From: Acidovorax sp. YS12
Lineage (GTDB): Bacteria > Pseudomonadota > Gammaproteobacteria > Burkholderiales > Burkholderiaceae_C
NCBI GenBank assembly: GCA_021496925.1
Contig: CP053915.1
Span: 1,426,001 to 1,490,000 of the forward strand
Length of the DNA: 64,000 nucleotides
Reading direction: 5' to 3'
The notes below the pieces were generated by a model, which was not told where the DNA came from, did no database searches, and saw nothing but the letters and a program-made list of their open reading frames with translations. Both the position numbers and the translations under genes were made by a program. Positions 1 to 8,915 of the stretch are shown here, piece by piece (position 1 is the first letter of the stretch; every line of letters begins with the position of its first letter).

Positions 1-347
1 AGCAGGCTGGCGCGCGGGAAGCGGTAGAGCACGGAGTTGCTGACCGCCATCGCCGACAGCGGGTATTCGGGCGGGTCGAGGAACATGGCCGTCTCGACCA
101 GAAGGTCGCCGTCCTCCATCGTGCGGAAGATCTTGCGGTCGCCGGAGTAGCTGGGCCGGTAGAGATTGATGGAGCCCGTCGTGACCAGATAGAAGTGCGC
201 CGCGGGCTCGCCCATGAAGAACAGGTGCTTCCTGGCCTTGAGCTGCATGAGTTCGGCGTCCGCCGCGAGCGAGCGCAGCGTCTCGGGGCCCGCCTTGGCG
301 AAGACGGGCGATTGCGCGAGCATGTCCAACACGGCCGCAGTTTTCAT
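1..347 (-). CDS. Crp/Fnr-family transcriptional regulator, N-terminal part
   Basis: Reading the minus strand from an ATG at 347 gives at least 115 residues starting MKTAAVLDMLAQSPVFAKAG and continuing off the left edge without a stop. The fragment has the shape of a cyclic-nucleotide-binding-like beta barrel: a hydrophobic GEPAAHFYLVTTGSINLYR stretch near residues 50-68 and a GDLLVETAMF stretch near 82-91. It lacks an N-terminal cysteine cluster, so it is not a classic iron-sulfur FNR; a Dnr-like or general Crp-family sensor is more likely. The DNA-binding domain is outside the window, so target and signal cannot be read. A Fur-like site lies about 50 bases upstream, suggesting iron-dependent expression (inference). 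Confidence 0.8.
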   Translation of the reverse strand, partial: MKTAAVLDMLAQSPVFAKAGPETLRSLAADAELMQLKARKHLFFMGEPAAHFYLVTTGSINLYRPSYSGDRKIFRTMEDGDLLVETAMFLDPPEYPLSAMAVSNSVLYRFPRASL

Positions 348-393
348 GGAAGTACCCCTATCGTCTGAGCTTCGTGGGTGCCTTTCGTTTTCT

Positions 394-417
394 GAATGAG
401 AACTATTTGCAATCATT
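394..417 (-). promoter_or_regulatory. candidate Fur box before the Crp/Fnr-type gene
   Basis: On the minus strand this reads TGATTGCAAATAGTTCTCATTC, matching the GCAAAT-n-nTTCTCATT style of betaproteobacterial Fur sites. It sits between the end of gspF (438) and the regulator start at 347. Assignment is by eye against the known consensus. Confidence 0.5.
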
Positions 418-437
418 TTAATCGATTCGGTTTCCCA

Positions 438-1646
438 TCAGCGGACCAATTGATTGATTTCCATGATCGGCAGCATGATGGCGAGCACGATGAGCAATAC
501 GACGCTGCCCATCACCAGGATCATCACGGGCTCCAGCAGGGCCGTGAGGGTCATGGCCCGGCGCTCCAGGTCGGCGGACAGCGTTTGCGAGGCGTGCTGC
601 AGCATGGCGGGCAGCTCGCCGGAGCGCTCCCCGCTGGCGACCATGTGGATCAGCAGCGACGGGAAGACCTTCTGGGTCTGGAGCGCCTGCGCGAGGGGGC
701 TGCCTTCGCGAACGCGGTCCGTGGCGTCGCGCACGGCGGCGCGCAGCCGGTCGTTGGCGAGCGTGCGCTCGGCGGCTTCGAGCGCGGCCAGCAGCGGCAC
801 ACCGCTGTCGGTGAGGATGGCGAGCGTGGCCGCGAAGCGCGCCACATCCACTCCCAGCGTGTAGCGGCCGAACAGCGGCAGGCGCAGCTTGCGCGCATGC
901 CAGGCCAGGCGCGCGGCGGGCGCGCGCAGCCGCAGCCGCCACAGCACGAACAAGCCCGCCAGCCCCGCCGCGGCGGGCAGGCCCCAGGCGCGCACGAAGT
1001 CGCTGCCCGCCAGCATGATGCGGGTCAGCAGCGGCAGTTGCTGCGCCGTGCGGGTGAAGGCGCCCACCACCTGCGGCACGACGTAGCTCAGCATGAAGAC
1101 GACGATGCCGATGGAGACCACGCTGACGATGGCCGGATAGATGAAGGCGTTGAGCACCTTGCCGCGCAGGCTGCCGCGCGACTCGATGTAGCCGGCCAGC
1201 CGCACCATGATCTGGGCGATGTCGCCCGCTTCCTCGCCCGCATCGACCAGCGCGCGGTAGACCTCGGGAAAGTCGCGCGGGTGCGCGGCCAGGGCCTGGC
1301 CGAGGCGGTGCCCGGCGCGCACGTCGGCGAGCACGCTGGCGAGCAGTTGCTGGGTGTGGCGGTTTTCCGCCTGGTCGAGGGTGGCCGTGAGCGCGCCTTC
1401 GAGCGACAGGTGCGCGAGCAGCAGGCTGGCGATCTGGCGGGTGAGCCAGCCCAGCTCCGCATCCGACAGGCGCGGGCCGAAGCGCAGGCCAGCGCCGGCG
1501 CGCTGGATGCCCGCCTCGCGCACCGTCAGGGCCAGCAGGCCGCGCGCGCGCAGGGTCTGGCGTGCATGGCGCTCGCTCTCGGCTTGCAGCCTGCCCTTTT
1601 CGGTGCGGCCGCTGGCGTCGGCGGCCTCGTACTGGTAGGTCGGCAT
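438..1646 (-). CDS. gspF: type II secretion inner-membrane platform protein GspF
   Basis: 402 residues, usual length for GspF. This polytopic protein anchors the T2SS assembly platform and contacts the GspE ATPase and GspL. Two T2SSF domains are visible, around residues 65-190 and 265-395, with membrane segments near 168-192, 221-238 and 374-394. The start MPTYQYEAADASGRTEKG is typical of the family. It is the last gene of the operon, four bases after the gspE stop. Confidence 0.96.
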   Translation of the reverse strand: MPTYQYEAADASGRTEKGRLQAESERHARQTLRARGLLALTVREAGIQRAGAGLRFGPRLSDAELGWLTRQIASLLLAHLSLEGALTATLDQAENRHTQQLLASVLADVRAGHRLGQALAAHPRDFPEVYRALVDAGEEAGDIAQIMVRLAGYIESRGSLRGKVLNAFIYPAIVSVVSIGIVVFMLSYVVPQVVGAFTRTAQQLPLLTRIMLAGSDFVRAWGLPAAAGLAGLFVLWRLRLRAPAARLAWHARKLRLPLFGRYTLGVDVARFAATLAILTDSGVPLLAALEAAERTLANDRLRAAVRDATDRVREGSPLAQALQTQKVFPSLLIHMVASGERSGELPAMLQHASQTLSADLERRAMTLTALLEPVMILVMGSVVLLIVLAIMLPIMEINQLVR

Positions 1647-1650
1647 GGCG

Positions 1651-3072
1651 CTAGTTGTCCCGGGTGACGCGGATGATTTCCTCGTCGGTGGTCACGCCCT
1701 GGGCGATCCAGCGGTCGCCGTCCTGGCGCAGGGTGCGCATGCTGGCCGCCAGCGCACTCTGGCGCAGCACCTGTTCGCTCTCGTTCGCATGGATCATGGC
1801 GCGCAGCCGTTCGTCGATGACGAACAGCTCGTGGATGCCCGTGCGTCCGCTGTAGCCGGTGTGGTTGCACTGCGCGCAGCCGGCGGGGTTCCAGGCGGCG
1901 CTGCCGTCGGCTTGGGGTTGCCGGCAGGCCGGGCACAGCTTGCGCACCAGGCGCTGGGCCAGCACGCCCTGGAGCGTCGAGGCCAGCAGGAAGGGCTCGA
2001 TGCCCATGTCGATCAGGCGCGTGACGGCGGACACCGAGTCGTTGGTGTGCAGCGTGGCGAGCACCAGGTGGCCGGTGAGCGACGCCTGCACGGCGATCTG
2101 CGCAGTCTCGAAGTCGCGGATCTCGCCGATCATGACGACATCCGGGTCCTGGCGCAGGATGGCGCGCAGCGCGGCGGCGAAGGTCAGGTCGATGCGCGCG
2201 TTGACCTGGGTCTGGCCGATACCGGGCAGGTCGTATTCGATCGGGTCTTCCACCGTGAGGATGTTGGTGGTGCGGGCGTCGAGCCGCCCGAGCGCGGCGT
2301 ACAGCGTGGTGGTCTTGCCGCTGCCGGTGGGGCCGGTCACGAGCACGATGCCGTGCGGCAGGTGGATGAGCCGGTCGAGCTGGGCGCGCACCTCGGCGGC
2401 CATGCCCAGGCGCTCCAGCTCCAGCCGCCCGCCTTCCTTGTCGAGCAGGCGCAGCACGGCGCGCTCGCCATGCCCGGTGGGCAGCGTGGACACGCGCACG
2501 TCGATAGGCCGCCCGCCCACGCGCAGCGCGATGCGCCCGTCCTGCGGCATGCGCTTCTCGGCGATGTCCAGGTGGGCCATGACCTTGATGCGCGAGACCA
2601 GCGCATTGTGCAGCGCGCGGCGCGGGTTGACGATGTCGCGCAGCGTGCCGTCCACGCGGTAGCGCACCACCGAGTGGGTCTCGAAGGGTTCGATGTGGAT
2701 GTCGCTGGCGCCGTCGCGCGCGGCCTGGGTGAACAGCGCGTTGATCATGCGGATGATCGGCGCGTCGTCGCGGGTTTCCAGCAGGTCTTCGACCTCGGGG
2801 ATGTCCTGCATCAGCCGGTCGAGATCGACCTCGTTGGCGGCGGCATCGACCACCGCGGCTGCGTCGCCGGTCTGCGCGTAGCTGGCGGCCAGCAGCGTGT
2901 CGAGTTCGCCATCGCCGACCTCGCGCACGGGCAGATCGCCGTGGCGCCGCCGGATTTCCGTGCGCGCCCAGCGCGGCGTCGAGGGGCTGACGGCGAGCGT
3001 CAGCCCCTCGGGCCGGACCTCGATCAGGGCGCGCTGCGCGCGCGCCCAGGCGTAGGGCAGCCTCACGCTCAT
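1651..3072 (-). CDS. gspE: type II secretion ATPase GspE
   Basis: 473-residue cytoplasmic ATPase that powers pseudopilus assembly. Visible are the Walker A motif GPTGSGKTTT near residue 246, the Walker B region with the aspartate and histidine boxes (DPDVVMIGEIRD, TLHTND), and the zinc-binding tetracysteine region (LCPAC near 376, CAQC near 400). Its N-terminal N1E domain is short, at the low end of the family length. The ATG overlaps the gspD stop by four bases, indicating translational coupling. Confidence 0.96.
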   Translation of the reverse strand: MSVRLPYAWARAQRALIEVRPEGLTLAVSPSTPRWARTEIRRRHGDLPVREVGDGELDTLLAASYAQTGDAAAVVDAAANEVDLDRLMQDIPEVEDLLETRDDAPIIRMINALFTQAARDGASDIHIEPFETHSVVRYRVDGTLRDIVNPRRALHNALVSRIKVMAHLDIAEKRMPQDGRIALRVGGRPIDVRVSTLPTGHGERAVLRLLDKEGGRLELERLGMAAEVRAQLDRLIHLPHGIVLVTGPTGSGKTTTLYAALGRLDARTTNILTVEDPIEYDLPGIGQTQVNARIDLTFAAALRAILRQDPDVVMIGEIRDFETAQIAVQASLTGHLVLATLHTNDSVSAVTRLIDMGIEPFLLASTLQGVLAQRLVRKLCPACRQPQADGSAAWNPAGCAQCNHTGYSGRTGIHELFVIDERLRAMIHANESEQVLRQSALAASMRTLRQDGDRWIAQGVTTDEEIIRVTRDN

Positions 3073-5546
3073 GGTGCTGCGGTGCCTCCTGGCACTGGGG
3101 CTGGCGCTGGCGCTGGCGCGGCCGGCTCCTGCACTGCATCCTGCACCGGCGCTGCGGACGCGCCGCCCGGGGCCGAGCCCCGCATGTCCAGCAGTTGCGT
3201 TTGCGGGTCCTGCTGCAGCGGCGGCAGCGTCGTGCGCGACAGGTCGGGCAGCAACTGGCTCATCGTGTCGCGCGGCAGTTGCGTCTGCGAGCCGCGCATG
3301 TAGTTGTAGCGGTCGAGGGTCAGGCTGGCGGCGTCCTGGCTGTTGCGCACGATGTGCGGGCGCAGGAACACCATGAGGTTGGTCTGCGTACGGTTGTTCT
3401 TGTCGTAGCGGAACAGGCGGCCCACCACGGGCAGGCTGCCGAGGCCGGGCACCTCGGACGTGCCGTTGTCCACCGAGTCTTCCAGCAGCCCGCCGAGCAC
3501 GATGATCTGGCCGTCGTCCACGAGCACGTTGGTCTCCAGCGCGCGCTTGCGCGTGACCAGCGTCGCGGCCGATTGCGAGGCCACCGTATCGATGCTGGAG
3601 ACCTCCTGATACAGCGCCAGCTTGACCGTGCCGCCCTCGGAAATCTGCGGCCGGATGCGCAGCGTGAGGCCCACGTCCTCGCGCTCGACGGTCTGGAACG
3701 GGTTGCTCGCGCCGTCGCCGCTGGTGGTGTAGCGGCCGGTCACGAACGGAACGCGGCGCCCGACGATGATGCTGGCCTCCTCGTTGTCCAGGGTCATGAG
3801 GTTGGGCGTGGACAGGACGTTGGTGCCCGACTGGTTTTTCAGCGCCCGCGCCAGCAGGCCCAGGTTGATCACTTCGTTACCGAGGACGTCCACCGTGCCG
3901 CGCACGATGCCCAGGTTCAGGCCTTGGCCCAGCGCGTCGATGGTGCTGGCGGTGGCGCTGGAGGCCGAGAGGCCGCTGCCCCCGAGGTTGGTGCCGCCGA
4001 TGACAGCCGTGCCGCCGTTGGCGATGCGGTCGCCGCCGAACATCCACTGCACGCCGAGCTGGGCGGCGTTCTCGGAATTGACCTCCACGACCAGGGCCTC
4101 GACCAGCACCTGGGCGCGCCGCTGGTCCAGCAGGTCGATGACTTCGCGGATGCTGCGGTACAGCGGCGGCGGCGCGGAAATGATCAGCGTGTTGGTCGTC
4201 GGGTCGGCCTGCACGGTCGCCCCGCCCGCCGTGAACGACACGGGGCGGCTGGCGTTGCGGTTGGCGGTGCCGGTCGTGCGCTGCACCGTGGCGGTGCTGT
4301 TGCGCGCACCAGTCTGCGTTGCCGCCTGCTGCAAGGTGCCGGTGCCGCTGGCCGTGGCGGCGCCCGGCGTCGTGGCGGGGGTGCTGGACAGCGCGTTGCT
4401 GGCGGTATCGGTCGTCTGGCCGCTGCCCTGCCCCGACAGCGCGCCGCGCAGCACCTCGGCGAGTTGGGTCGCCTGGGCGTTGCGCAGGTTGACCACGTGC
4501 AGGTTGCCCGCGCGCGCCTGCGGCACGTCGATGCGCGCGAGCAGGTTGCGCGCCAGTTCCAGCCGCTCCGGGCTGCGGGCGCTGACCAGCAGGGCATTGC
4601 TGCGCGGATCGGCGACGATGGTGACGCGCTCGTTCGCGTCGCGCGCCTGGGAATCCAGCAGTTGCGAGGCGATGGCCGCCACGTCGAGCGCCACGCCATG
4701 GCGCACCGGAATGTAGTCGCTGGCGAGCGCGATGGGGGTGTCGATGCCCGCGATGACCTGGGCGATGCGGTCGAGATTGTCCGCGTAGTCGGTGATGACC
4801 AGGCTGTTGTTGCCGGGGAAGGCGTTGATCGTGTTGTTCGGCGCGATGAGCGGGCGCAGCACCGGCACCAGCGCCTCGGCGCTCTCGTAGCGCACCGGGA
4901 AGATGCGCGTGACGATCTCGCCGCCGCGCGGCGCGGCAGCGCCGCGTGCCGCGCCCACCACGGGGCTGGCCTGGAGCTTGGCGTCGGCCTCGGGCACCAC
5001 GCGGCTGACGCCGCCCGCGTCGATGACCGCGAAGCCCTGCATGCGCAGCGCCGACAGCAGCATGGCATAGGCCGTGTCGGGGGCGACGGGGGTCTCCGAC
5101 ACCAGGGTCAGGTTGCCCTTGACCCGGGGATCGATGACGAAGCTCTTGCCGGTGAAGCGCGCCAGCGTGGCCACCACGGCGCCCAGGTCGGTGTTGGGGA
5201 AATTCAGCGTGATCCGCTGGCCGTCGCCCGCAGCGCGGCTTGCGCTGCGCAGCGGCGCCGCGGCTGGCCGCGTGCTGCGCGCGGTGATGCGCTCGGGCTG
5301 CGCCTGCGTCTCGGCCTCGGCGTCCACCCGCTGCGCCGGCGGCAGTGCGGCCGGCCCCGCGGGCGCCGCGGCGGCCCAGCCGGTGGGCGGGGCGCGCTCG
5401 ATCAGCAGCGCACGGGGGGGTGCCGCGGGGTTTTCGGAAGATGCGCAACCAGCCAGCAAAGCAGCCAGAACCAGCGGAGCGAACGCCGGGCGGCATCCCC
5501 CCTGCCTTGGCGGGAAATTGGGGTCAAACGAAAGCATGGCGGTCAT
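3069..5546 (-). CDS. gspD: type II secretion outer-membrane secretin GspD
   Basis: 825-residue secretin subunit forming the outer-membrane channel. A lipoprotein signal with lipobox LLAGC (cysteine near residue 34) is followed by repeated N domains and the secretin domain, with the conserved region VPGLGSLPVVGRLFR near residue 705. A Ser/Thr/Ala/Gly-rich linker (about residues 370-440) interrupts the N3 domain, a common site of length variation. A second in-frame ATG lies three codons downstream. The tail is Pro/Ala-rich. It sits between the second gspN and gspE. Confidence 0.96.
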   Translation of the reverse strand: MTAMLSFDPNFPPRQGGCRPAFAPLVLAALLAGCASSENPAAPPRALLIERAPPTGWAAAAPAGPAALPPAQRVDAEAETQAQPERITARSTRPAAAPLRSASRAAGDGQRITLNFPNTDLGAVVATLARFTGKSFVIDPRVKGNLTLVSETPVAPDTAYAMLLSALRMQGFAVIDAGGVSRVVPEADAKLQASPVVGAARGAAAPRGGEIVTRIFPVRYESAEALVPVLRPLIAPNNTINAFPGNNSLVITDYADNLDRIAQVIAGIDTPIALASDYIPVRHGVALDVAAIASQLLDSQARDANERVTIVADPRSNALLVSARSPERLELARNLLARIDVPQARAGNLHVVNLRNAQATQLAEVLRGALSGQGSGQTTDTASNALSSTPATTPGAATASGTGTLQQAATQTGARNSTATVQRTTGTANRNASRPVSFTAGGATVQADPTTNTLIISAPPPLYRSIREVIDLLDQRRAQVLVEALVVEVNSENAAQLGVQWMFGGDRIANGGTAVIGGTNLGGSGLSASSATASTIDALGQGLNLGIVRGTVDVLGNEVINLGLLARALKNQSGTNVLSTPNLMTLDNEEASIIVGRRVPFVTGRYTTSGDGASNPFQTVEREDVGLTLRIRPQISEGGTVKLALYQEVSSIDTVASQSAATLVTRKRALETNVLVDDGQIIVLGGLLEDSVDNGTSEVPGLGSLPVVGRLFRYDKNNRTQTNLMVFLRPHIVRNSQDAASLTLDRYNYMRGSQTQLPRDTMSQLLPDLSRTTLPPLQQDPQTQLLDMRGSAPGGASAAPVQDAVQEPAAPAPAPAPVPGGTAAP

Positions 5547-5565
5547 GGTTGGCGGTGCGCCCCGT

Positions 5566-6426
5566 TTACTGGAAGCTCAGTTGGTAGTAGTCCGCCCGCC
5601 GCGTGCCGAGGGCGGCCAGCAGTTCGCGCAGCGCGATGCGGCCTTCGCGCGTGGTGGCGGTGTCGAAGCGGGCCTTGCCGTCCAGATGCAGTCCCTCGGC
5701 GGGCGAGTAGGTGCCGGCACCTTCGAGCATCAGCGGGCTCATGAGCGTGGACAGGGCGAGGTCGATGCGCGCGCCGTCGCCCTGGGTGAGCAGGAGACGG
5801 TAGGCCCCCATGGGGCGCACGGGCGTCATCCACGAGGCGGCGCCGTTCCAGCGCACGTCGAGCCGTTCGCTGCCCACGGGCGGCGCGGAGCCCCAGCCGA
5901 TCAGCGTGGACGGCCAGCGCAGTTCCAGCTCGCCCTCGGGCGCCACGATGGCGAAGCGGGAATACGCCGCCGCCAGCAGCCCGGCAGGCAGGCGCAACGT
6001 CTGCGGCGAGGCGCGCAGGCCGCCCCAGGTCAGGTCGAGCCGGAGTTCGCCCTTCAGCCCGGGGTGGGTGGCCGCCAGGTGGGGGCCGCCGTCCAGGCCC
6101 AGCCGCCAGCGCAGTTCGCCGGGAACCGGCTTGCGCAGTTCGGGCCGGCCGAACGAGAAGGTGGCCCCGCCGGACCAGAGGGTGCCGTGGGCATCGACCG
6201 CGAGCATCGGGCCGGGGATGGACAACGCCGAGACGGCCCAGCGCGCGGGCGTGAGCGCGATGGCCAGAGCGGCCAGCACGAGGCAGAGCAGCGCGCCCAG
6301 CGCGATGCGCACCGGGCGTTTGCGCAGCCATGCCCGGGGGGCGGCCTTCGCGCCGGAAGGTGGCGGGGCCACGGTGGTGGTGGCGGGGGCGGCGGTGGCC
6401 GCGGTGACAGTGGCAGCGGTGTTCAT
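5566..6426 (-). CDS. gspN: type II secretion protein GspN, second tandem copy
   Basis: 286 residues: an Ala/Thr/Pro-rich cytoplasmic start, one transmembrane helix near residues 40-60, then a periplasmic GspN domain. It shares many blocks with the gene immediately upstream: GGPHxAxTHPxLxGExR, WxGLRASxQTLRLPA, LDVRWNxAxS, VRPxGAYR and GTYxPxxGLxxDGxAR. This shows tandem duplication of gspN. GspN is an accessory T2SS component of uncertain role, found in only some systems. It lies 13 bases after the other copy and 19 before gspD. Confidence 0.88.
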   Translation of the reverse strand: MNTAATVTAATAAPATTTVAPPPSGAKAAPRAWLRKRPVRIALGALLCLVLAALAIALTPARWAVSALSIPGPMLAVDAHGTLWSGGATFSFGRPELRKPVPGELRWRLGLDGGPHLAATHPGLKGELRLDLTWGGLRASPQTLRLPAGLLAAAYSRFAIVAPEGELELRWPSTLIGWGSAPPVGSERLDVRWNGAASWMTPVRPMGAYRLLLTQGDGARIDLALSTLMSPLMLEGAGTYSPAEGLHLDGKARFDTATTREGRIALRELLAALGTRRADYYQLSFQ

Positions 6427-6439
6427 GGAACGAGACCTC

Positions 6440-7189
6440 CTAGCGGAACTTCAATGAGTGGATGTCGCCCTGGCGCGGGCCGATGGCGTTGAGCAGGTCG
6501 CCGAGGGCGGCGCGGGTGTCGGGCGGGGCCGTGGCTTCGGCCCGGGCGGTGCCATCGAAGCGCAGGCCGCCCTCCGGGGCATAGGTGCCCTGCCCTTGCA
6601 GCATCAGCGGGCCGGACTGCGTGGACAGGGAGACGTCGATGCGCCCGGCCTCGCCACGGGTGAGTTCGATGCGGTAGGCGCCCAGCGGGCGCACGCGCGC
6701 CAGCGACGACGTGGCGTTGTTCCAGCGCACGTCGAGCACCGGACTGCCGCCCTGCTCCAGGGCCAGTCCCAGGGTGGTGTCGGGCCAGCTCAGCACCAGT
6801 TCGCCGCCGGGATTGAGCGCGCCGAGCGTGGCGTGCAGCGTCGGCAATACGCTGGCGGGCAGGCGCAGTGTCTGCGCCGACGCGCGCAGGCCACGCCAGG
6901 AGGGTGCGATGCGCACTTCCCCGCCCAGCGCCGGATGCGTGACGGCGAAATGCGGCCCGCCGCTCCAGCGCAGTTCCCAGCGCAGCGGCTCGGGCAGCGC
7001 GCGGCGCAGTTCGGGCCGCCCGACGGCCAGCATCGCATTGCCCGACCAGATCGAGCCGCCGGCATCGACGGCCACCAGCAGCCCTGAGGCAGGCAGCGCG
7101 GCGACAAGCCAGCGCGCGGGCATCACCGCGAGGGCGCACACCCCCGCCACCAGCACCAGCAGGGCGGCATGCAACAGCCTGCGCTTCAT
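6440..7189 (-). CDS. gspN: type II secretion protein GspN, first tandem copy
   Basis: 249 residues with an N-terminal membrane anchor (LLHAALLVLVAGVCALAV) and a periplasmic GspN domain. The ATG overlaps the gspM stop by four bases, so this copy is the one in the normal gspM-gspN position. The copy downstream (5566-6426) is roughly half identical by eye and has a longer N-terminus. Whether both copies are functional cannot be seen, but both frames are open and have intact anchors. Confidence 0.9.
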   Translation of the reverse strand: MKRRLLHAALLVLVAGVCALAVMPARWLVAALPASGLLVAVDAGGSIWSGNAMLAVGRPELRRALPEPLRWELRWSGGPHFAVTHPALGGEVRIAPSWRGLRASAQTLRLPASVLPTLHATLGALNPGGELVLSWPDTTLGLALEQGGSPVLDVRWNNATSSLARVRPLGAYRIELTRGEAGRIDVSLSTQSGPLMLQGQGTYAPEGGLRFDGTARAEATAPPDTRAALGDLLNAIGPRQGDIHSLKFR

Positions 7190-7767
7190 CGGGCCGCCCC
7201 CTCATCCCGTGCCAGGACGACCCGGCCGCTGACGGCGCCGGGCCGCTCGCGCCCCTCGACGACGGTGCGCTCCAGCACCACCGAACGGGTTTGCGTCTGC
7301 ACCAGCAGGGGCACGCTCGCGAGCCAATCCATCAGGCGCGCGGCACCCGCGCCATCGACCGTGATCTCCCAGCGTCCCGTGCCGTTCTCGGCGGCGGTCA
7401 CGGTGTCGTCCAGGCCGGCGCGCGCCAGGCTGCCCTTCAAGGCCGCAAGTACCTGCGAAGCCGCCACGCTGCCGGAGCGGCCTTGTTGCAGGGCCTGGGC
7501 CTCGCGCACGATGGCCTGCACCTGCACCATTTCGCTGCGCAGCAGCGGCAGTTGTTCACGTGCCTCGGCCAGTGTCCGCCAGGCGGGCCGCAGCACCGCC
7601 AGCCAGACGATCGCCGCCACCGCCAGCGCGGCGCAGGCACCGAGCAGCCAGCGTTCGTGGGGCGGGTGGTGCTCCCACCACGCCGCGGCCTGGCGGCGCA
7701 GGCCATCGGCGCGCACGCGCCAGGCCTGCGGCACCTGGATTTGTTCGATCAGGCGCTGCACGCTCAT
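7186..7767 (-). CDS. gspM: type II secretion protein GspM
   Basis: 193 residues from an ATG at 7767 that overlaps the gspL stop by four bases. There is a cytoplasmic N-terminus, one membrane helix near residues 42-60 (LLGACAALAVAAIVWLAVL), a short coiled-coil-like stretch, and a small periplasmic ferredoxin-like domain. GspM partners GspL in the inner-membrane platform. The same frame stays open much further upstream, but that extension overlaps gspL and is not coding. Confidence 0.9.
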   Translation of the reverse strand: MSVQRLIEQIQVPQAWRVRADGLRRQAAAWWEHHPPHERWLLGACAALAVAAIVWLAVLRPAWRTLAEAREQLPLLRSEMVQVQAIVREAQALQQGRSGSVAASQVLAALKGSLARAGLDDTVTAAENGTGRWEITVDGAGAARLMDWLASVPLLVQTQTRSVVLERTVVEGRERPGAVSGRVVLARDEGAAR

Positions 7768-8813
7768 GGCCGCCCTCCCCCTTGCGCTCCACCTTGCGCC
7801 CCTGCTTGCGCGGGCGAGGCCGCGCGGCGCACGTGCCAGGTGTGCAGGAGCTGCTTGTCCTTTTCCAGGTTCAGCGCCTGGGCGGCGGCGGCCTGCACCA
7901 GCGCGGCTTCGTTGCCCGGCGGCGCGTAGCCTTCCGCGAGGGTCAGCGTCAGGGTTCCCTCCGCGAAGCGCATGGCGCGCACGTGGCCGGCGGCGAAGGG
8001 CAGCACGCGGGCGGCGCCCAGCGCGAGGGGCATGAAGTCGTCCCCGCCCGCCACGCCGCGCGCCAGCCGCAGGGCGTCGCGCGCATCGGCGGCCTGCTTG
8101 AGGGGCGCGATCACCATGGGAATCTGCGGGAAGGTTTCCTGCACGATGCCTTGCATGCCGTCCTGCAAGGCGACGATTTCCCGCTCCTGCTGGCCGGCGT
8201 AGAAGTGCAGCCCCGCGAGCCACAGCAGCGCGGCGGCGCCAGCCCAGGCGATGGCACCGCGCCAGGGGCGCGACCGGCTCGCGGGCCGCACGTCGCTGCG
8301 GGCCAGCGACCAGCCCGGCAGCGGCGCCAGCCAGCGTGCGTCGGCGGGCAGCGACAACGGGCTGTCGGGATGCGGATCGTCCGCCGGCAGGGCCAACTCG
8401 TGCGGGACGATGGCGGCCACCTGGAGGCCCGCCGCGTCCAGCAGCTCCCAGGCGCGGGCGATGGCGCGGCGCTCCGCCCAGGCCACGGCCGCCTCGCCGC
8501 TGGCACCGCGCGGGCCGTGGGCGATGCACAGATCGGCAATGTCCGACAGCGCCAGCGGCTCGATGGCGGAAGCCACGGCCGCATCCATCTGGCGCGGGGG
8601 CAGCGGCGGCACCGGCACGCTGACGGTGATCGCATCGCCTGGCGCCAGGATGGCGTGCAGGTGCTCGACGGGGACCTCGGCGGCGATGCGGTCGAGCGGC
8701 AGTTCGCCCGCGCGCAGCAGCGCGCCATGGCGGTCCACCAGCGCGAAGGCGCAGGGGGACCCGGGAACGAGGCGGGCCAGGGGCGGCAGCGCGAGGCGCA
8801 GGTGCTTCTTCAT
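7764..8813 (-). CDS. gspL: type II secretion protein GspL
   Basis: 349 residues beginning MKKHLRLALPPLARL. The cytoplasmic actin-like domain (about 1-170) binds the GspE N-terminus in characterised systems. A membrane segment near 180-200 (WRGAIAWAGAAALLWLAGLHFYAG) precedes the periplasmic domain. A GTG codon directly before the ATG is an alternative start. A 102-base gap containing a dispersed palindromic repeat separates it from gspK. Confidence 0.92.
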   Translation of the reverse strand: MKKHLRLALPPLARLVPGSPCAFALVDRHGALLRAGELPLDRIAAEVPVEHLHAILAPGDAITVSVPVPPLPPRQMDAAVASAIEPLALSDIADLCIAHGPRGASGEAAVAWAERRAIARAWELLDAAGLQVAAIVPHELALPADDPHPDSPLSLPADARWLAPLPGWSLARSDVRPASRSRPWRGAIAWAGAAALLWLAGLHFYAGQQEREIVALQDGMQGIVQETFPQIPMVIAPLKQAADARDALRLARGVAGGDDFMPLALGAARVLPFAAGHVRAMRFAEGTLTLTLAEGYAPPGNEAALVQAAAAQALNLEKDKQLLHTWHVRRAASPAQAGAQGGAQGGGRP

Positions 8814-8837
8814 CACCGGGCCGCCCCAAATACTCTT

Positions 8838-8887
8838 GATTTGATAGCTTCAAGCGCTTTACTGGCAAGCGCTATAGGCCATTTTTG
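8838..8887. repeat. dispersed palindromic repeat, copy between gspK and gspL
   Basis: The gspK-gspL gap contains TTTGATAGCTTCAAGCGCTT followed by ACTGGCAAGCGCTATAGGCC, two arms around an AAGCGCTT/AAGCGCTA core. Related sequences occur near 35015, 38540, 39740, 51695 and 54085. It resembles the small palindromic repeats common in Comamonadaceae intergenic DNA. Confidence 0.65.
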
Positions 8888-8915
8888 TTCACATTTATTT
8901 GCCATGGCCATCGTC

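Noticed and set aside
396..1667. long open frames opposite gspF, gspD, pheT, infB and thrS
   Set aside because: These are GC-rich antisense shadows; their translations are His/Arg/Gly/Ala-rich without recognisable domains.
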